A DNA stretch of 64,000 bases, taken from NCBI RefSeq assembly GCF_034372165.1, contig NZ_CP139698.1:124001-188000 (forward strand), read 5' to 3'. This DNA is from Christiangramia sp. OXR-203 (GTDB lineage: Bacteria > Bacteroidota > Bacteroidia > Flavobacteriales > Flavobacteriaceae). The translations under genes were made by a program, and so were the position numbers. This document shows, in pieces, positions 7,617 to 16,920 of this stretch. The notes beneath the pieces were generated by a model that saw only the letters and a program-made list of their open reading frames with translations, was not told the DNA's origin and searched no databases. How positions within the stretch are numbered: position 1 is the first letter of the stretch; each line of letters opens with the position of its first letter.

Positions 7617-8573
7617 TGCTTGATTTTCGTTATTCCTCTTTTGCTCTTCTATTCTTTTTTTGTTCTGTTCTTTCATCGCCTCCCCAATTTGGTTGGAAGC
7701 GGTAAAGGACGCAACCATATTGTTCAGCATTTCACTACCTGCCTGTGGAGAATTAGGTAAGAGAATAAGATTTGAATTCGTTTCTTCACCAATGGCCTGT
7801 AAGGTATCATAGTGTTGTGTAACCACAATAAGGGCAGACGCTTCCTGAGAATTGATACCTACATTGTTCAAAACATCCACGCTTTCTTCCAGTCCGCGTG
7901 CGATTTCTCTTCGCTGATCGGCAATTCCCTGTCCCTGTAAGCGCTTACTTTCAGCTTCTGCCCGGGCTTTTGCAACGATTTTTATACGATCTGCTTCAGC
8001 ATCATATTCTGCTGCAACCTTTTCTCTTTCTGCAGCATTTATCCTGTTCATGGCAGCTTTCACCTGTACATCAGGATCTATATCTGTAACCAGGGTTTTG
8101 ATGATATCATATCCATAAGACTGCATCGCTTCGTTCAATTCACGGTTTACAGCAATGGCTATGTCATCTTTACGCTCAAAAACATCGTCCAGCTTCATTT
8201 TAGGTACCTCTGCGCGCACAACGTCGAATACATAGGCTGTTATCTGATCATGCGGACTTTCAAGCTTGTAGAAGGCATCATACACGTTATCTTTTCTAAC
8301 CTGAAATTGTACAGATATCTTCAGCTTTACGAATACATTATCCTTGGTTTTAGTTTCCACCAGAACATCCAGCTGCTGAACTTTTAGGTTAATTCTTCCT
8401 GCTACCTGATCAATGAGAGGAACTTTTAATTGTAATCCAGAATTCCGGATACTGGTAAACTTTCCGAAGCGCTCTACTACTGCTGAAGTCTGCTGCCGAA
8501 CTACAAAGATTCCGGAGAAGATAAGAAGCAACAGGAAAATGGCGAGTATGGGTATTAAGACAAAATTTATCAT
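7614..8573 (-). CDS. SPFH/Band 7 (stomatin-like) membrane protein
   Basis: This 319-residue protein has one N-terminal TM helix (about 4-26) followed by an SPFH/PHB domain (about 27-190: VVRQQTSAVVERFGKF, VDVLVETKTKDNVFVK-type strands, TDIDPDVQVKAAMNRINAAERE). A helical coiled-coil region rich in Ala/Glu/Arg comes next, with a charged C-terminal tail (EQNKKRIEEQKRN). This matches the stomatin/QmcA branch. Such proteins oligomerise in membranes and scaffold proteases or lipid microdomains; no NfeD partner is adjacent. The ATG at 8573 directly precedes the TM helix. The gene sits downstream of the gltX terminator. Confidence 0.9.
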   Translation of the reverse strand: MINFVLIPILAIFLLLLIFSGIFVVRQQTSAVVERFGKFTSIRNSGLQLKVPLIDQVAGRINLKVQQLDVLVETKTKDNVFVKLKISVQFQVRKDNVYDAFYKLESPHDQITAYVFDVVRAEVPKMKLDDVFERKDDIAIAVNRELNEAMQSYGYDIIKTLVTDIDPDVQVKAAMNRINAAEREKVAAEYDAEADRIKIVAKARAEAESKRLQGQGIADQRREIARGLEESVDVLNNVGINSQEASALIVVTQHYDTLQAIGEETNSNLILLPNSPQAGSEMLNNMVASFTASNQIGEAMKEQNKKRIEEQKRNNENQA

Positions 8574-8625
8574 GCTAATAGAATTTTTTACTGAAATTAA
8601 GCATTCTTCAGCATTTAATCAGCAT

Positions 8626-8661
8626 AAAAAAAGCCGGTAAGATCAAGTTTCTTACCGGCTT
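8626..8661 (-). terminator. Intrinsic terminator of gltX
   Basis: On the minus strand, AAGCCGGTAAG and CTTACCGGCTT form an 11-bp perfect stem with a 9-nt loop, followed by T7. It lies just after the gltX stop and upstream of the SPFH gene. Confidence 0.85.
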
Positions 8662-8680
8662 AAATAATATTCAGAATCAA

Positions 8681-10198
8681 TTATCCCAACGTTTCAATGG
8701 CTTTAGTAAGCCTGCTTAAAGTTTGTTGTTTTCCAATATAGCTTGCAATCTCGTAAACGTCTGGACCTTGTAATGCTCCAACCAGCGCGAGACGTAAAGG
8801 CATCATTACCTTTCCAAAACCAATCTCCTTGCTTTTTATCCAGTTTTTGACTTCAGCCTGTAGTTGTTCGGTTTCAAAATTATCCTGTCCTTCCAGGAAG
8901 ATTTTTAATTCGTTCATTAATTCCGCTGAACCTTCTTTCCATGCTTTTTTAGCATCTTTTGGTTCGAAAGAAGTAGGGGAGATGAAGAAGAAATATCCCT
9001 GATCCCAGAGATCCTCTACAAATACTGCTCTTTCTTTAATCAAGGAAACTACGTTCTTAACATAGGATTCTTCTACCACGATCTCTTTTTCCTTCAGGAT
9101 CTTTTGAAATTCCTTTGTAACCTGCGATTCATCTGCTTCCTGCATATAATGCTGCTGGAACCATTTTGTTTTTTCAGGGTCAAATTTTGCACCTCCTTTA
9201 TGTACTCGTTCCAGTTCAAAAGCGCTCGTTAATTCCTCCAGACTAAAGAATTCCTGCTCTGTTCCAGGATTCCATCCTAAAAATGCCAGCATATTTACTA
9301 CCGCTTCAGGATAGTAACCCTCTTCCTTGTATCCTGTAGAAACATCCCCAGTTGCTGGATCTTTCCACTCAAGAGGAAATACCGGGAAGCCCATTTTTTC
9401 ACCATCTCTTTTGCTCAATTTCCCTTTACCCTGAGGTTTCAGAATAAGTGGTAAATGGGCAAATTCTGGAGCGGTCCATCCGAACGCGCGATAAAGCATA
9501 TAATGCAAAGCGAGAGAAGGCAGCCATTCTTCACCACGAATTACATGAGTGATCTTCATTAAATGGTCATCCACGATATTGGCGAGGTGATAGGTTGGCA
9601 TTCCATCACTTTTAAATAGAACCTTATCGTCAAGTATATTGGAATCAATTTCCATATCCCCTCGAATCACATCTTTTAAATGCAAGGTTTCATCTTGCGG
9701 AGATTTAAACCTAATCACATAAGCATCCCCGTTTTCAATTTTCTCCTTTGTCTCTTCGGAAGAGAGGGTAAGGGAATTATTGAGCTTTTCCCTGTTATGC
9801 CAGTTATATATAAAGGTTTTACCTTTTTCTTCGTGATCCTTTCTATGTGCGTCCAGCTCTTCTGAAGTATCAAAAGCATAGTATGCATTTCCAGATACTA
9901 TCAATTCTTCTGCATAAGCACGATACTTATCTTTTCTCTCGCTTTGCCTGTACGGTCCGAAGCCTTTCTCCTTGCCCGGTCCTTCATCGTAAGGGATTCC
10001 GCACCAGTTCAGGGATTCGATAATATAATCTTCGGCTCCATCTACGTACCTGTTTTGATCTGTATCCTCAATACGAAGAACGAAATCACCACCGTGTTTT
10101 TTGGCAAATAGATAATTGTATAAAGCGGTTCTTACACCACCAATATGTAACGGTCCCGTAGGGCTCGGAGCAAATCTTACTCTAACTTTAGAAGACAT
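8681..10198 (-). CDS. gltX: Glutamyl-tRNA synthetase
   Basis: This 505-residue class I synthetase charges tRNA-Glu. The HIGH motif lies in PSPTGPLHIGGVRTALYNYL near the N-terminus, and the KMSKS motif in GKLSKRDGEKMGF near residue 258. The C-terminal all-helical anticodon-binding domain (about 330-505) is of the bacterial GluRS type. Length is normal. It is a single-gene unit with a -7 element 19 nt upstream and a strong terminator downstream. Confidence 0.96.
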   Translation of the reverse strand: MSSKVRVRFAPSPTGPLHIGGVRTALYNYLFAKKHGGDFVLRIEDTDQNRYVDGAEDYIIESLNWCGIPYDEGPGKEKGFGPYRQSERKDKYRAYAEELIVSGNAYYAFDTSEELDAHRKDHEEKGKTFIYNWHNREKLNNSLTLSSEETKEKIENGDAYVIRFKSPQDETLHLKDVIRGDMEIDSNILDDKVLFKSDGMPTYHLANIVDDHLMKITHVIRGEEWLPSLALHYMLYRAFGWTAPEFAHLPLILKPQGKGKLSKRDGEKMGFPVFPLEWKDPATGDVSTGYKEEGYYPEAVVNMLAFLGWNPGTEQEFFSLEELTSAFELERVHKGGAKFDPEKTKWFQQHYMQEADESQVTKEFQKILKEKEIVVEESYVKNVVSLIKERAVFVEDLWDQGYFFFISPTSFEPKDAKKAWKEGSAELMNELKIFLEGQDNFETEQLQAEVKNWIKSKEIGFGKVMMPLRLALVGALQGPDVYEIASYIGKQQTLSRLTKAIETLG

Positions 10199-10216
10199 AA
10201 AAAGTGAATTTTAGAG

Positions 10217-10224
10217 CAAAGATA
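10217..10224 (-). promoter_or_regulatory. -7 element for gltX (TATCTTTG)
   Basis: TATCTTTG on the minus strand lies 19 nt before the gltX ATG. A TTTA sits near the expected -33 position. Confidence 0.5.
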
Positions 10225-10309
10225 CAACCTTATTCAAGCATTCCTAAACTCAGCTAACTACTAATTAAAGTGTCTTAATTATCGTATTTTTAAACAAACT
10301 ATAGAAGAA

Positions 10310-13300
10310 GTGACCAGCAATTTTGATCGCGTAATTTCCAGGCTTGATGCTTTCGTTCGAAAATATTATTTCAGCCAGATCCTAAAGGGCTTGATGCTCT
10401 TTGCAGGTATTGGGTTGTCGTATTTTCTCCTAATCGGAAGCCTCGAGCACTTCTTCTGGTTTAATGAATCTGTAAGAGCATTCCTGTTCTGGTTGTTTAT
10501 CGCCATAGAAATTGCCCTTTTCATTTACTTTATTGGGATACCTCTTTCGAAACTTTTTAAACTACGGAAGGGAATAGATAAAGAACAGGCTTCAGAAATT
10601 ATAGGAACACATTTTCAAGAAATAGGGGATAGGTTACTCAATTTATTGCAACTGGGTCATACTTCTGAAAGATCTGAATTACTTATAGCAAGCATTAATC
10701 AAAAAGCTAAGAATTTAAAGATCTTCGATTTTTCTGAAGCAGTTGAGCTAAAGAAGAACCGTAAATATTTACCGGTTGTAATTCTTCCTGTACTGATCAT
10801 ATTTGCTTTGTGGATCTCTAATAACGCTCACGTTTTTACTGAAGGTTTTGACAGAATAAGTAATTATGATCAGGCGTTCGAAAAGCCGGCTCCATTTCAA
10901 TTTTTAGTACTGAATGAGAAACTGGAAACATTTCAGAATTCAGATTTTGAACTGGTAGTACAGATTAAAGGAGACCAGATGCCTGAAGAGCTGCATTTTA
11001 TTACAGATGACTACAAACGTGTTCTCACTGCTGCAGGGAATGGACGCTTTGTTTATAAGTTTGAAAATGTAGACAACTCTCTACAATTCAAATTACATGG
11101 CGCTGGTATAAGTTCTAGGACTTATATTTTGAAGGTTTTGGCACTACCGTTGATCACAAATATGGAAGTTGAGGTGAATTATCCCAATTATCTAAATTTA
11201 GATGAGCAGGTATTCAAAGGTATGGGATCCTTTCAGGTGCCTGAAGGTTCGAAATTAACCTGGTGGTTTTCAACTATAGCTACAGATTTTGTACAGTTCA
11301 CGATTAATGACTCAGTCCGCAACCTATCAGTAAATGATCATAAAGCTGAAATAGAGCAACAAGTTTTTAGAGATTTTGATTATTCTGTCAGTTCTTCTAA
11401 CGCTTTTAAAACTGAACATGAAAAGTTAGATTATCAAATTGAAATAGTACCCGATCTTCACCCGGAGATAGATGTTCAAAGCACAAGAGATAGTTTAGAC
11501 TTACAGCAGACTTACATCAAAGGTCGTGTAAAGGACGATCATGGACTCTCAAGATTGCAGTTAGTTTATTATCCGCAAGATTCGATTAAAAAAAAGGTGA
11601 CTCAAAATTTAGAAATTAGCTCAGCTCTTGTGGATGAATTCTACTATAGCTTTCCCAATAATTTGCAACTCGAACCTGGTATGTCATATTCCTATTATTT
11701 TGAAGTATTTGATAATGATGGTGTAAATGGAGCTAAATCGAGCAGGTCAAAGATCCTTAATTACCGAAAGATCACCAAAACTGAAAAAGAAGATCAAAAC
11801 CTGCAGAAACAGCAGAATTCTATCGAGACGATTTCCGAAGAACTGGAACAATTCAGAAGGGATTCGAATGAACTGCAAGAGCTTCAAAGGATAGACAGGG
11901 AGAACAATAATTTGAATTACAACGAGAAGCAACGGCTGGATCAATTTTTAGAAAGGCAGAAGATCCAGAATGAGTTAATGCAAAAGCATAGCAAGGAACT
12001 TCAGCAAACTATAGAAGAACAATCTACTGAGGAACCATCCTCAGATAAAGAAGATTTAAAACAAAGGCTTGAGGAGAATGAGAATAGCCTGAAAGAGAAT
12101 GAGGAATTATTAAAGGAACTTCAGGAGTATTCTGATAAAATTGAGAAAGAAAATCTTGGAGAAAAGTTGGAGGATCTGAGTAAAAATAATAAGAACAATG
12201 AGCGTAATCTTGAGCAGTTTCTGGAACTTACCAAACGATATTATATAGAAGAGAAACAACAAAAGATAGCTCGGGATCTGAATCGTCTAGCCAATGAACA
12301 GGAGAAAATATCGAACCTTTCTGAACCAACTTCAGAGGAACAGGAAAATCTAAATAATGATTTCGATAGAATTCAAGAGGAATTAGATGCCTTATCGAGA
12401 GACAATCAGGAATTGAAAAAACCAAAATCCTTAGCTCGCGATGAAGCCATAGAAGAGGAAATTTCAGAAGATCAAAAGAAGGCATCAGAACAATTACAAC
12501 AGCAAAAGAATGCCAGCCAGGAACAAAAGGATGCTGCTAAGAAAATGCGGCAATTGAGTTCTAAAATGCAACAAGCCGGTATGCAGGCAGAGATGCAGAA
12601 GTTGGAAGCTGATGCTAAAGTATTACGTGAAATTCTGAATAATCTGGTGAGATTTTCTTTGATACAGGAAGAACTGCTAGAGGACTTTAAAAGTATCAAA
12701 CAGTCAAGTCCAGCTTATGCGAACAAATTAAATGATCAAAGTGAACTAAGGGAAAACTTTGAACATATTGATGACAGTATTTACAGCCTGGCGCTACAAA
12801 ACCCAATGTTCTCAAGTAAGATAACTTCCAAACTTACAGATATAGATTTTGATATAGAAAAGTCGCTGGAAAGACTAGTTGAAAATCAAATAGAGCAGGG
12901 TACCGCTAGTCAGCAATATGTTGTTACCGGGGCAAATGATCTTGCAGTTATGTTATCTGATGTTCTGGATTCTATGCAGGAGATGATGTCCAATCCTCAA
13001 TCTGGTTCTGGTGATGGACAGGAATTTCAATTGCAACAGATCATCGATGAGCAAAAAGAACTTCAGCAGGATATGCAGCAAAATATGGAGATTCCTGAAA
13101 AGTCTGGAAAGCCTAGTCAACAAAATTCAGGTGAAATATTTGAAATTTATAAACGTCAGCAAAATATCAGAAGGAAACTAGATGAATTAATGGAAAATGG
13201 CTCATCGGACGCTCTCGAGAAGAAGATGGAACAAATCGAGCAGGATCTTTTGGAGAAGGGTTTGGATGGGAAAACCTTGGAAAGAATGAAGCAGCTGGAT

Positions 13301-13522
13301 TATGAATTAATGAAAATGAAGAGCGCTGCTCAAAAACAGGGATTTGATAATAAGAGGAAGGCAAACACGAATACTCTGAACTATGAGAATAGGCTTAAGA
13401 ACCAGATAAATACCGCTAAAGAATATTTCCAATCAACTGAAATTTTAAACAGACAAGTCTTACCTTTGCAGCAAATTTACAGATCTAAGGTCAAGGAATA
13501 TTTTGGTAAAAGGAACGATTAA
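10310..13522 (+). CDS. DUF4175 family large membrane and coiled-coil protein
   Basis: This is a 1070-residue protein. The N-terminus has hydrophobic helices at about 25-45 and 55-75 and another at about 150-168. A beta-rich segment (about 190-480) follows, then a very long Gln/Glu/Lys-rich coiled-coil region (about 500-790) and a second Gln-rich helical region to the C-terminus. This is the layout I associate with Bacteroidota DUF4175 proteins; function is unknown. Position next to ybeY and mnmG is, as I recall, a common flavobacterial arrangement. The start is a GTG at 10310 with no upstream in-frame ATG. Its 3' end overlaps ybeY by 20 bp, so translation is probably coupled. Confidence 0.75.
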   Translation: MTSNFDRVISRLDAFVRKYYFSQILKGLMLFAGIGLSYFLLIGSLEHFFWFNESVRAFLFWLFIAIEIALFIYFIGIPLSKLFKLRKGIDKEQASEIIGTHFQEIGDRLLNLLQLGHTSERSELLIASINQKAKNLKIFDFSEAVELKKNRKYLPVVILPVLIIFALWISNNAHVFTEGFDRISNYDQAFEKPAPFQFLVLNEKLETFQNSDFELVVQIKGDQMPEELHFITDDYKRVLTAAGNGRFVYKFENVDNSLQFKLHGAGISSRTYILKVLALPLITNMEVEVNYPNYLNLDEQVFKGMGSFQVPEGSKLTWWFSTIATDFVQFTINDSVRNLSVNDHKAEIEQQVFRDFDYSVSSSNAFKTEHEKLDYQIEIVPDLHPEIDVQSTRDSLDLQQTYIKGRVKDDHGLSRLQLVYYPQDSIKKKVTQNLEISSALVDEFYYSFPNNLQLEPGMSYSYYFEVFDNDGVNGAKSSRSKILNYRKITKTEKEDQNLQKQQNSIETISEELEQFRRDSNELQELQRIDRENNNLNYNEKQRLDQFLERQKIQNELMQKHSKELQQTIEEQSTEEPSSDKEDLKQRLEENENSLKENEELLKELQEYSDKIEKENLGEKLEDLSKNNKNNERNLEQFLELTKRYYIEEKQQKIARDLNRLANEQEKISNLSEPTSEEQENLNNDFDRIQEELDALSRDNQELKKPKSLARDEAIEEEISEDQKKASEQLQQQKNASQEQKDAAKKMRQLSSKMQQAGMQAEMQKLEADAKVLREILNNLVRFSLIQEELLEDFKSIKQSSPAYANKLNDQSELRENFEHIDDSIYSLALQNPMFSSKITSKLTDIDFDIEKSLERLVENQIEQGTASQQYVVTGANDLAVMLSDVLDSMQEMMSNPQSGSGDGQEFQLQQIIDEQKELQQDMQQNMEIPEKSGKPSQQNSGEIFEIYKRQQNIRRKLDELMENGSSDALEKKMEQIEQDLLEKGLDGKTLERMKQLDYELMKMKSAAQKQGFDNKRKANTNTLNYENRLKNQINTAKEYFQSTEILNRQVLPLQQIYRSKVKEYFGKRND

Positions 13523-13937
13523 TTTTTTCAATGAAAACGACTTCAGCCTGAAGGATGAGGAACTATTTCAAAACTGGTTATTCAGGCTTGCTGAATCTGA
13601 GCTCAAAAATGTAGGCGAGATCAATTATATTTTTTGTGATGATGAGTACTTACTGGAGATCAACCAGAATTATTTAGATCATGATACCTATACAGACATT
13701 ATCAGCTTTGATAATACTGTTGGTAATTCTCTAAATGGAGATATTTTCATTAGTACAGAGAGAGTAGAGGAGAATGCTGCAGAATATAATGTGGATTTTC
13801 TTCAGGAACTGAAAAGAGTTATAGCTCACGGTATGTTACATCTTTGTGGATATAAGGATAAATTAGAAAGTGAAAGCGAATTAATGCGACGTAAGGAAGA
13901 CGAGAAAATTGAAATGTTCCACGTGGAACAATCATAA
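13503..13937 (+). CDS. ybeY: Endoribonuclease YbeY (rRNA maturation)
   Basis: This 144-residue single-strand endoribonuclease takes part in 16S rRNA 3' maturation and ribosome quality control. The zinc-site motif is AHGMLHLCGYKDK at about 108-120. The first two His ligands are present, but the usual third ligand (GYDH in E. coli) reads GYKDK, a change I recall as common in Bacteroidota. The listed start is a TTG inside the upstream gene. The homology-like region begins INFFNEN, so an ATT at 13518 is another possibility. The C-terminal residues MFHVEQ are encoded by a perfect parS palindrome. Confidence 0.9.
   Translation: MVKGTINFFNENDFSLKDEELFQNWLFRLAESELKNVGEINYIFCDDEYLLEINQNYLDHDTYTDIISFDNTVGNSLNGDIFISTERVEENAAEYNVDFLQELKRVIAHGMLHLCGYKDKLESESELMRRKEDEKIEMFHVEQS
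13915..13930. other. Putative parS centromere site 1
   Basis: TGTTCCACGTGGAACA is a perfect 16-bp palindrome agreeing with the ParB-binding parS consensus TGTTnCACGTGnAACA (canonical form TGTTTCACGTGAAACA). It lies in the last codons of ybeY, 23 nt before mnmG. An identical copy follows mnmG. Confidence 0.8.
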
Positions 13938-13952
13938 TGAAAAGAAGATTTT

Positions 13953-15824
13953 ATGTTCGAGAAGGAATATGATGTTATAGTAATTGGAGCTGGTCACGCA
14001 GGAAGTGAAGCTGCCGCCGCTGCCGCTAATATGGGTAGTAGCACGCTCTTAATTACAATGAATTTGCAGAATATCGCTCAAATGAGCTGCAATCCTGCTA
14101 TGGGTGGCATTGCAAAAGGTCAGATTGTAAGAGAAATAGATGCGATGGGTGGTTATAGTGGTATTGTAAGTGATACTAGTGCTATCCAGTTTAAAATGTT
14201 GAATAAATCCAAAGGACCTGCAATGTGGAGTCCGCGCGTACAAAGTGATCGTATGCGCTTCGCTGAAGACTGGCGTCTAAAGCTGGAGCAAACTCCAAAT
14301 CTTGATTTTTATCAGGAAATGGTCGCAGGATTGATCATCGAAAATGATAAGATTACTGGTGTTCGAACTTCCTTGGGTCTGGAAGTTCGTGCTAAATCTG
14401 TTATATGTACTAATGGAACATTTTTAAACGGACTCATCCATATTGGTGATAAGCAATTTGGTGGTGGAAGAGCAGGGGAAAGAGCTGCAACCGGAATCAC
14501 AAAGGATCTTATTGATGTTGGATTTGAGGCGGGAAGAATGAAGACAGGAACTCCTCCACGTGTGGATGGTAGATCTCTGGATTATTCTAAGATGATCGAA
14601 CAACCTGGTGATGAAAAACCTTCTAAATTTTCTTATTCAGATGAGACTAAGCCTTTGGAAAAACAACGTAGTTGTTTTATGACTTACACTTCTAATGAAG
14701 TGCATGAGATACTAAAGGATGGTTTTGATCGATCTCCCATGTTTAACGGACGTATAAAAAGTCTGGGTCCAAGATACTGTCCTTCCATAGAGGATAAGAT
14801 CAATAGATTTGCAGACAAGGACAGACATCAGTTATTTGTAGAACCCGAGGGTTGGAATACTGTAGAGGTTTATGTGAACGGATTTTCAACTTCACTTCCA
14901 GAGGATGTTCAGTTTAAAGCCTTACGATCTGTTGCGGGGTTTGAGAATGTAAAATTCTTCAGACCAGGTTATGCGATCGAATATGATTATTTTCCGCCAA
15001 CTCAGTTAAAGCATACTTTGGAGACCAAGCTAATTGATGGGTTATATTTTGCCGGGCAGATAAATGGAACTACAGGTTACGAGGAAGCTGCTTGTCAGGG
15101 TATGATGGCTGGTATAAATGCTGCTCTAAAAGTTCAGGAAAAAGAAGAATTTATTCTGAAGCGTAACGAGGCATATATTGGTGTTCTTATAGATGATCTC
15201 ATTACGAAAGGTACCGAAGAACCCTATCGAATGTTTACCTCAAGAGCTGAGTATAGAACGTTATTGAGACAGGATAATGCCGACTTTAGGTTAACCGAGA
15301 AATCCTATAACATTGGTTTAGCTTCCGTAGAACGTATGCGGAAAATGGAAGAGAAGAAAGATAAGTCTTTAAAGTTTGTTCAGCACCTTAAGGATCTTAG
15401 TGTGGCCCCGGAAGAAGCGAATCCTGTTCTGGAGAATCGAAATTCTTCTCCCATGAAACAAAGTGATAAGGTCTTTAAAGTTTTTTCAAGACCACAAATC
15501 ACGATGGAAGATGTACTTGGTTTTTCTGGCGTAAATGAATTTATTGTTGAGAATGATCTTAATAATGAAATGATCGAACAAACGGAAATTCAGGTCAAAT
15601 ATTCAGGATACATTGAGAAGGAGAAAAACAACGCCGACAAATTAAATCGTCTAGAGAACGTAAGAATTCCGTCGAATTTTGATTATTCTAGTATAAAAAG
15701 TATGTCATACGAAGCGAGGGAAAAACTCAAAAAAGTTCAACCTGCTACAGTTTCTCAAGCTTCTAGAATTAGCGGAGTAAGTCCTAACGATATTTCAGTA
15801 TTATTGGTATACATGGGTCGATAA
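13953..15824 (+). CDS. mnmG: tRNA uridine-5-carboxymethylaminomethyl modification enzyme MnmG (GidA)
   Basis: This 623-residue FAD enzyme works with MnmE to install the cmnm5 group on wobble U34 of certain tRNAs. The N-terminal dinucleotide-binding motif is VIGAGHAGSEAAAAAA (about 10-25). Family motifs include GQIVREIDAMGG, FGGGRAGERAATG and FAGQINGTTGYEEAA, and the C-terminal helical MnmE/tRNA-binding domain ends RISGVSPNDISVLL. Length is standard. The gene is flanked by two parS-like palindromes. In many bacteria gidA is near oriC and parAB; neither dnaA nor parAB is in this window. Confidence 0.96.
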   Translation: MFEKEYDVIVIGAGHAGSEAAAAAANMGSSTLLITMNLQNIAQMSCNPAMGGIAKGQIVREIDAMGGYSGIVSDTSAIQFKMLNKSKGPAMWSPRVQSDRMRFAEDWRLKLEQTPNLDFYQEMVAGLIIENDKITGVRTSLGLEVRAKSVICTNGTFLNGLIHIGDKQFGGGRAGERAATGITKDLIDVGFEAGRMKTGTPPRVDGRSLDYSKMIEQPGDEKPSKFSYSDETKPLEKQRSCFMTYTSNEVHEILKDGFDRSPMFNGRIKSLGPRYCPSIEDKINRFADKDRHQLFVEPEGWNTVEVYVNGFSTSLPEDVQFKALRSVAGFENVKFFRPGYAIEYDYFPPTQLKHTLETKLIDGLYFAGQINGTTGYEEAACQGMMAGINAALKVQEKEEFILKRNEAYIGVLIDDLITKGTEEPYRMFTSRAEYRTLLRQDNADFRLTEKSYNIGLASVERMRKMEEKKDKSLKFVQHLKDLSVAPEEANPVLENRNSSPMKQSDKVFKVFSRPQITMEDVLGFSGVNEFIVENDLNNEMIEQTEIQVKYSGYIEKEKNNADKLNRLENVRIPSNFDYSSIKSMSYEAREKLKKVQPATVSQASRISGVSPNDISVLLVYMGR

Positions 15825-15832
15825 TTTACTCA

Positions 15833-15848
15833 TGTTCCACGTGGAACA
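15833..15848. other. Putative parS centromere site 2
   Basis: This is an identical perfect TGTTCCACGTGGAACA palindrome in the 33-nt spacer between mnmG and the methyltransferase gene, 1918 bp from site 1. Exact conservation of 16 bp at two spots around one gene argues against chance. Confidence 0.8.
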
Positions 15849-15857
15849 ATTAGAATT

Positions 15858-16718
15858 TTGATAGAATCAAATCAGATAAAATCAGCTCTGGAATCGCAGG
15901 AAGTTATACTTACCTGTAAAGATCATCTGGTATCTCAGGAAACCTTTTCTATATTAAAAAGCGAACCTGGGATCTTGCGTACTTCCCCTATTCCAGAAAA
16001 TTTACCGGCCTATTACGAGAGTGATAGTTATATTTCTCACACAGACTCAAAAGAAAATCTTCAGGATAAGATCTATCAGTATGTAAAGTCTAAAATGCTT
16101 TTGAAAAAAGCAAAGTGGATTGAGCAGGAAACAGCGGGTTGCAAACTTCTGGATTATGGAGCTGGTACCGGAGATTTTCTCGCATATATGCAAAATAGGA
16201 ACTGGAATGCATTTGGTGTTGAACCAAATAACGATGCCAGATCTTTAGCTTCGAGAAAAGGAATCACAATTGAGGACAATCTGGATAAATTGGATGCAAG
16301 AACATTTGACGTAATTACCCTCTGGCACGTCTTGGAACACATTCCAAATTATGAGGATGTCCTGAAAAGACTTATAGCTAAATTAAATAAGGATGGGCTT
16401 CTTATTATCGCAGTTCCAAATCATAGATCCTATGATGCTTATTATTATCAAGATTATTGGGCTGCCTGGGACGTTCCAAGACATCTCTGGCATTTTTCTA
16501 GAAGTGGTATTGCTCAGCTTTTAAAAAAGAATGACCTTATAGAGGTTTGTGAAAAACCTTTAATATTCGATTCATTTTATGTAAGTCTGTTAAGCGAGGA
16601 GAATCAAAAACCGAAGCCTTCTAAAATAAATGCATTTTGGCGCGGTTTAATCTCCAACTTTAAGGCAAGATCTACAGGAGAGTACTCTTCCATTGCATAT
16701 TTCTATAGAAAATCATAA
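15858..16718 (+). CDS. Class I SAM-dependent methyltransferase
   Basis: This 286-residue protein has a Rossmann-type methyltransferase core: motif I LLDYGAGTGDFLAYM at about 97-111, an acidic residue in GVEPN at about 119-123, and a motif-IV-like LWHVLEHIPNYEDVL near 155-169. The N-terminal 70 residues (VILTCKDHLVSQETF) resemble the leader domain of ubiE/UbiG-like Methyltransf_11/23 proteins that modify small molecules or surface glycans; the substrate is unknown. The TTG start at 15858 is the best available, because the ATG at 15832 is out of frame and stops after nine codons. It follows mnmG and may be cotranscribed with it. Confidence 0.85.
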   Translation: MIESNQIKSALESQEVILTCKDHLVSQETFSILKSEPGILRTSPIPENLPAYYESDSYISHTDSKENLQDKIYQYVKSKMLLKKAKWIEQETAGCKLLDYGAGTGDFLAYMQNRNWNAFGVEPNNDARSLASRKGITIEDNLDKLDARTFDVITLWHVLEHIPNYEDVLKRLIAKLNKDGLLIIAVPNHRSYDAYYYQDYWAAWDVPRHLWHFSRSGIAQLLKKNDLIEVCEKPLIFDSFYVSLLSEENQKPKPSKINAFWRGLISNFKARSTGEYSSIAYFYRKS

Positions 16719-16912
16719 ATGAGCTTATTTTAGCCATTTTAAGAGTAGTTAATATATTTATATAGTGTTCATCCTATAAAATTGCCTAGAGTTTCTTAAA
16801 ACGACTCTAAACACTTCATTTTTTATAGATTAATTTTATAATGAATATATTTTAGATTAATCTTATCGATAACAACTATTCAATCTCCTATTTTACTCTA
16901 AGATTAGTTTAT

Positions 16913-16920
16913 TACCTTTG
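16913..16920 (+). promoter_or_regulatory. -7 element for the OmpH/Skp-like gene (TACCTTTG)
   Basis: TACCTTTG lies 19 nt before the ATG, at the end of a 221-bp AT-rich spacer that otherwise shows no gene. Confidence 0.5.

Noticed and set aside
15832-15861. Mini-ORF MFHVEQLEF after mnmG
   Set aside because: Its first six codons are just the parS palindrome read through, and it stops after nine codons out of frame with the methyltransferase.
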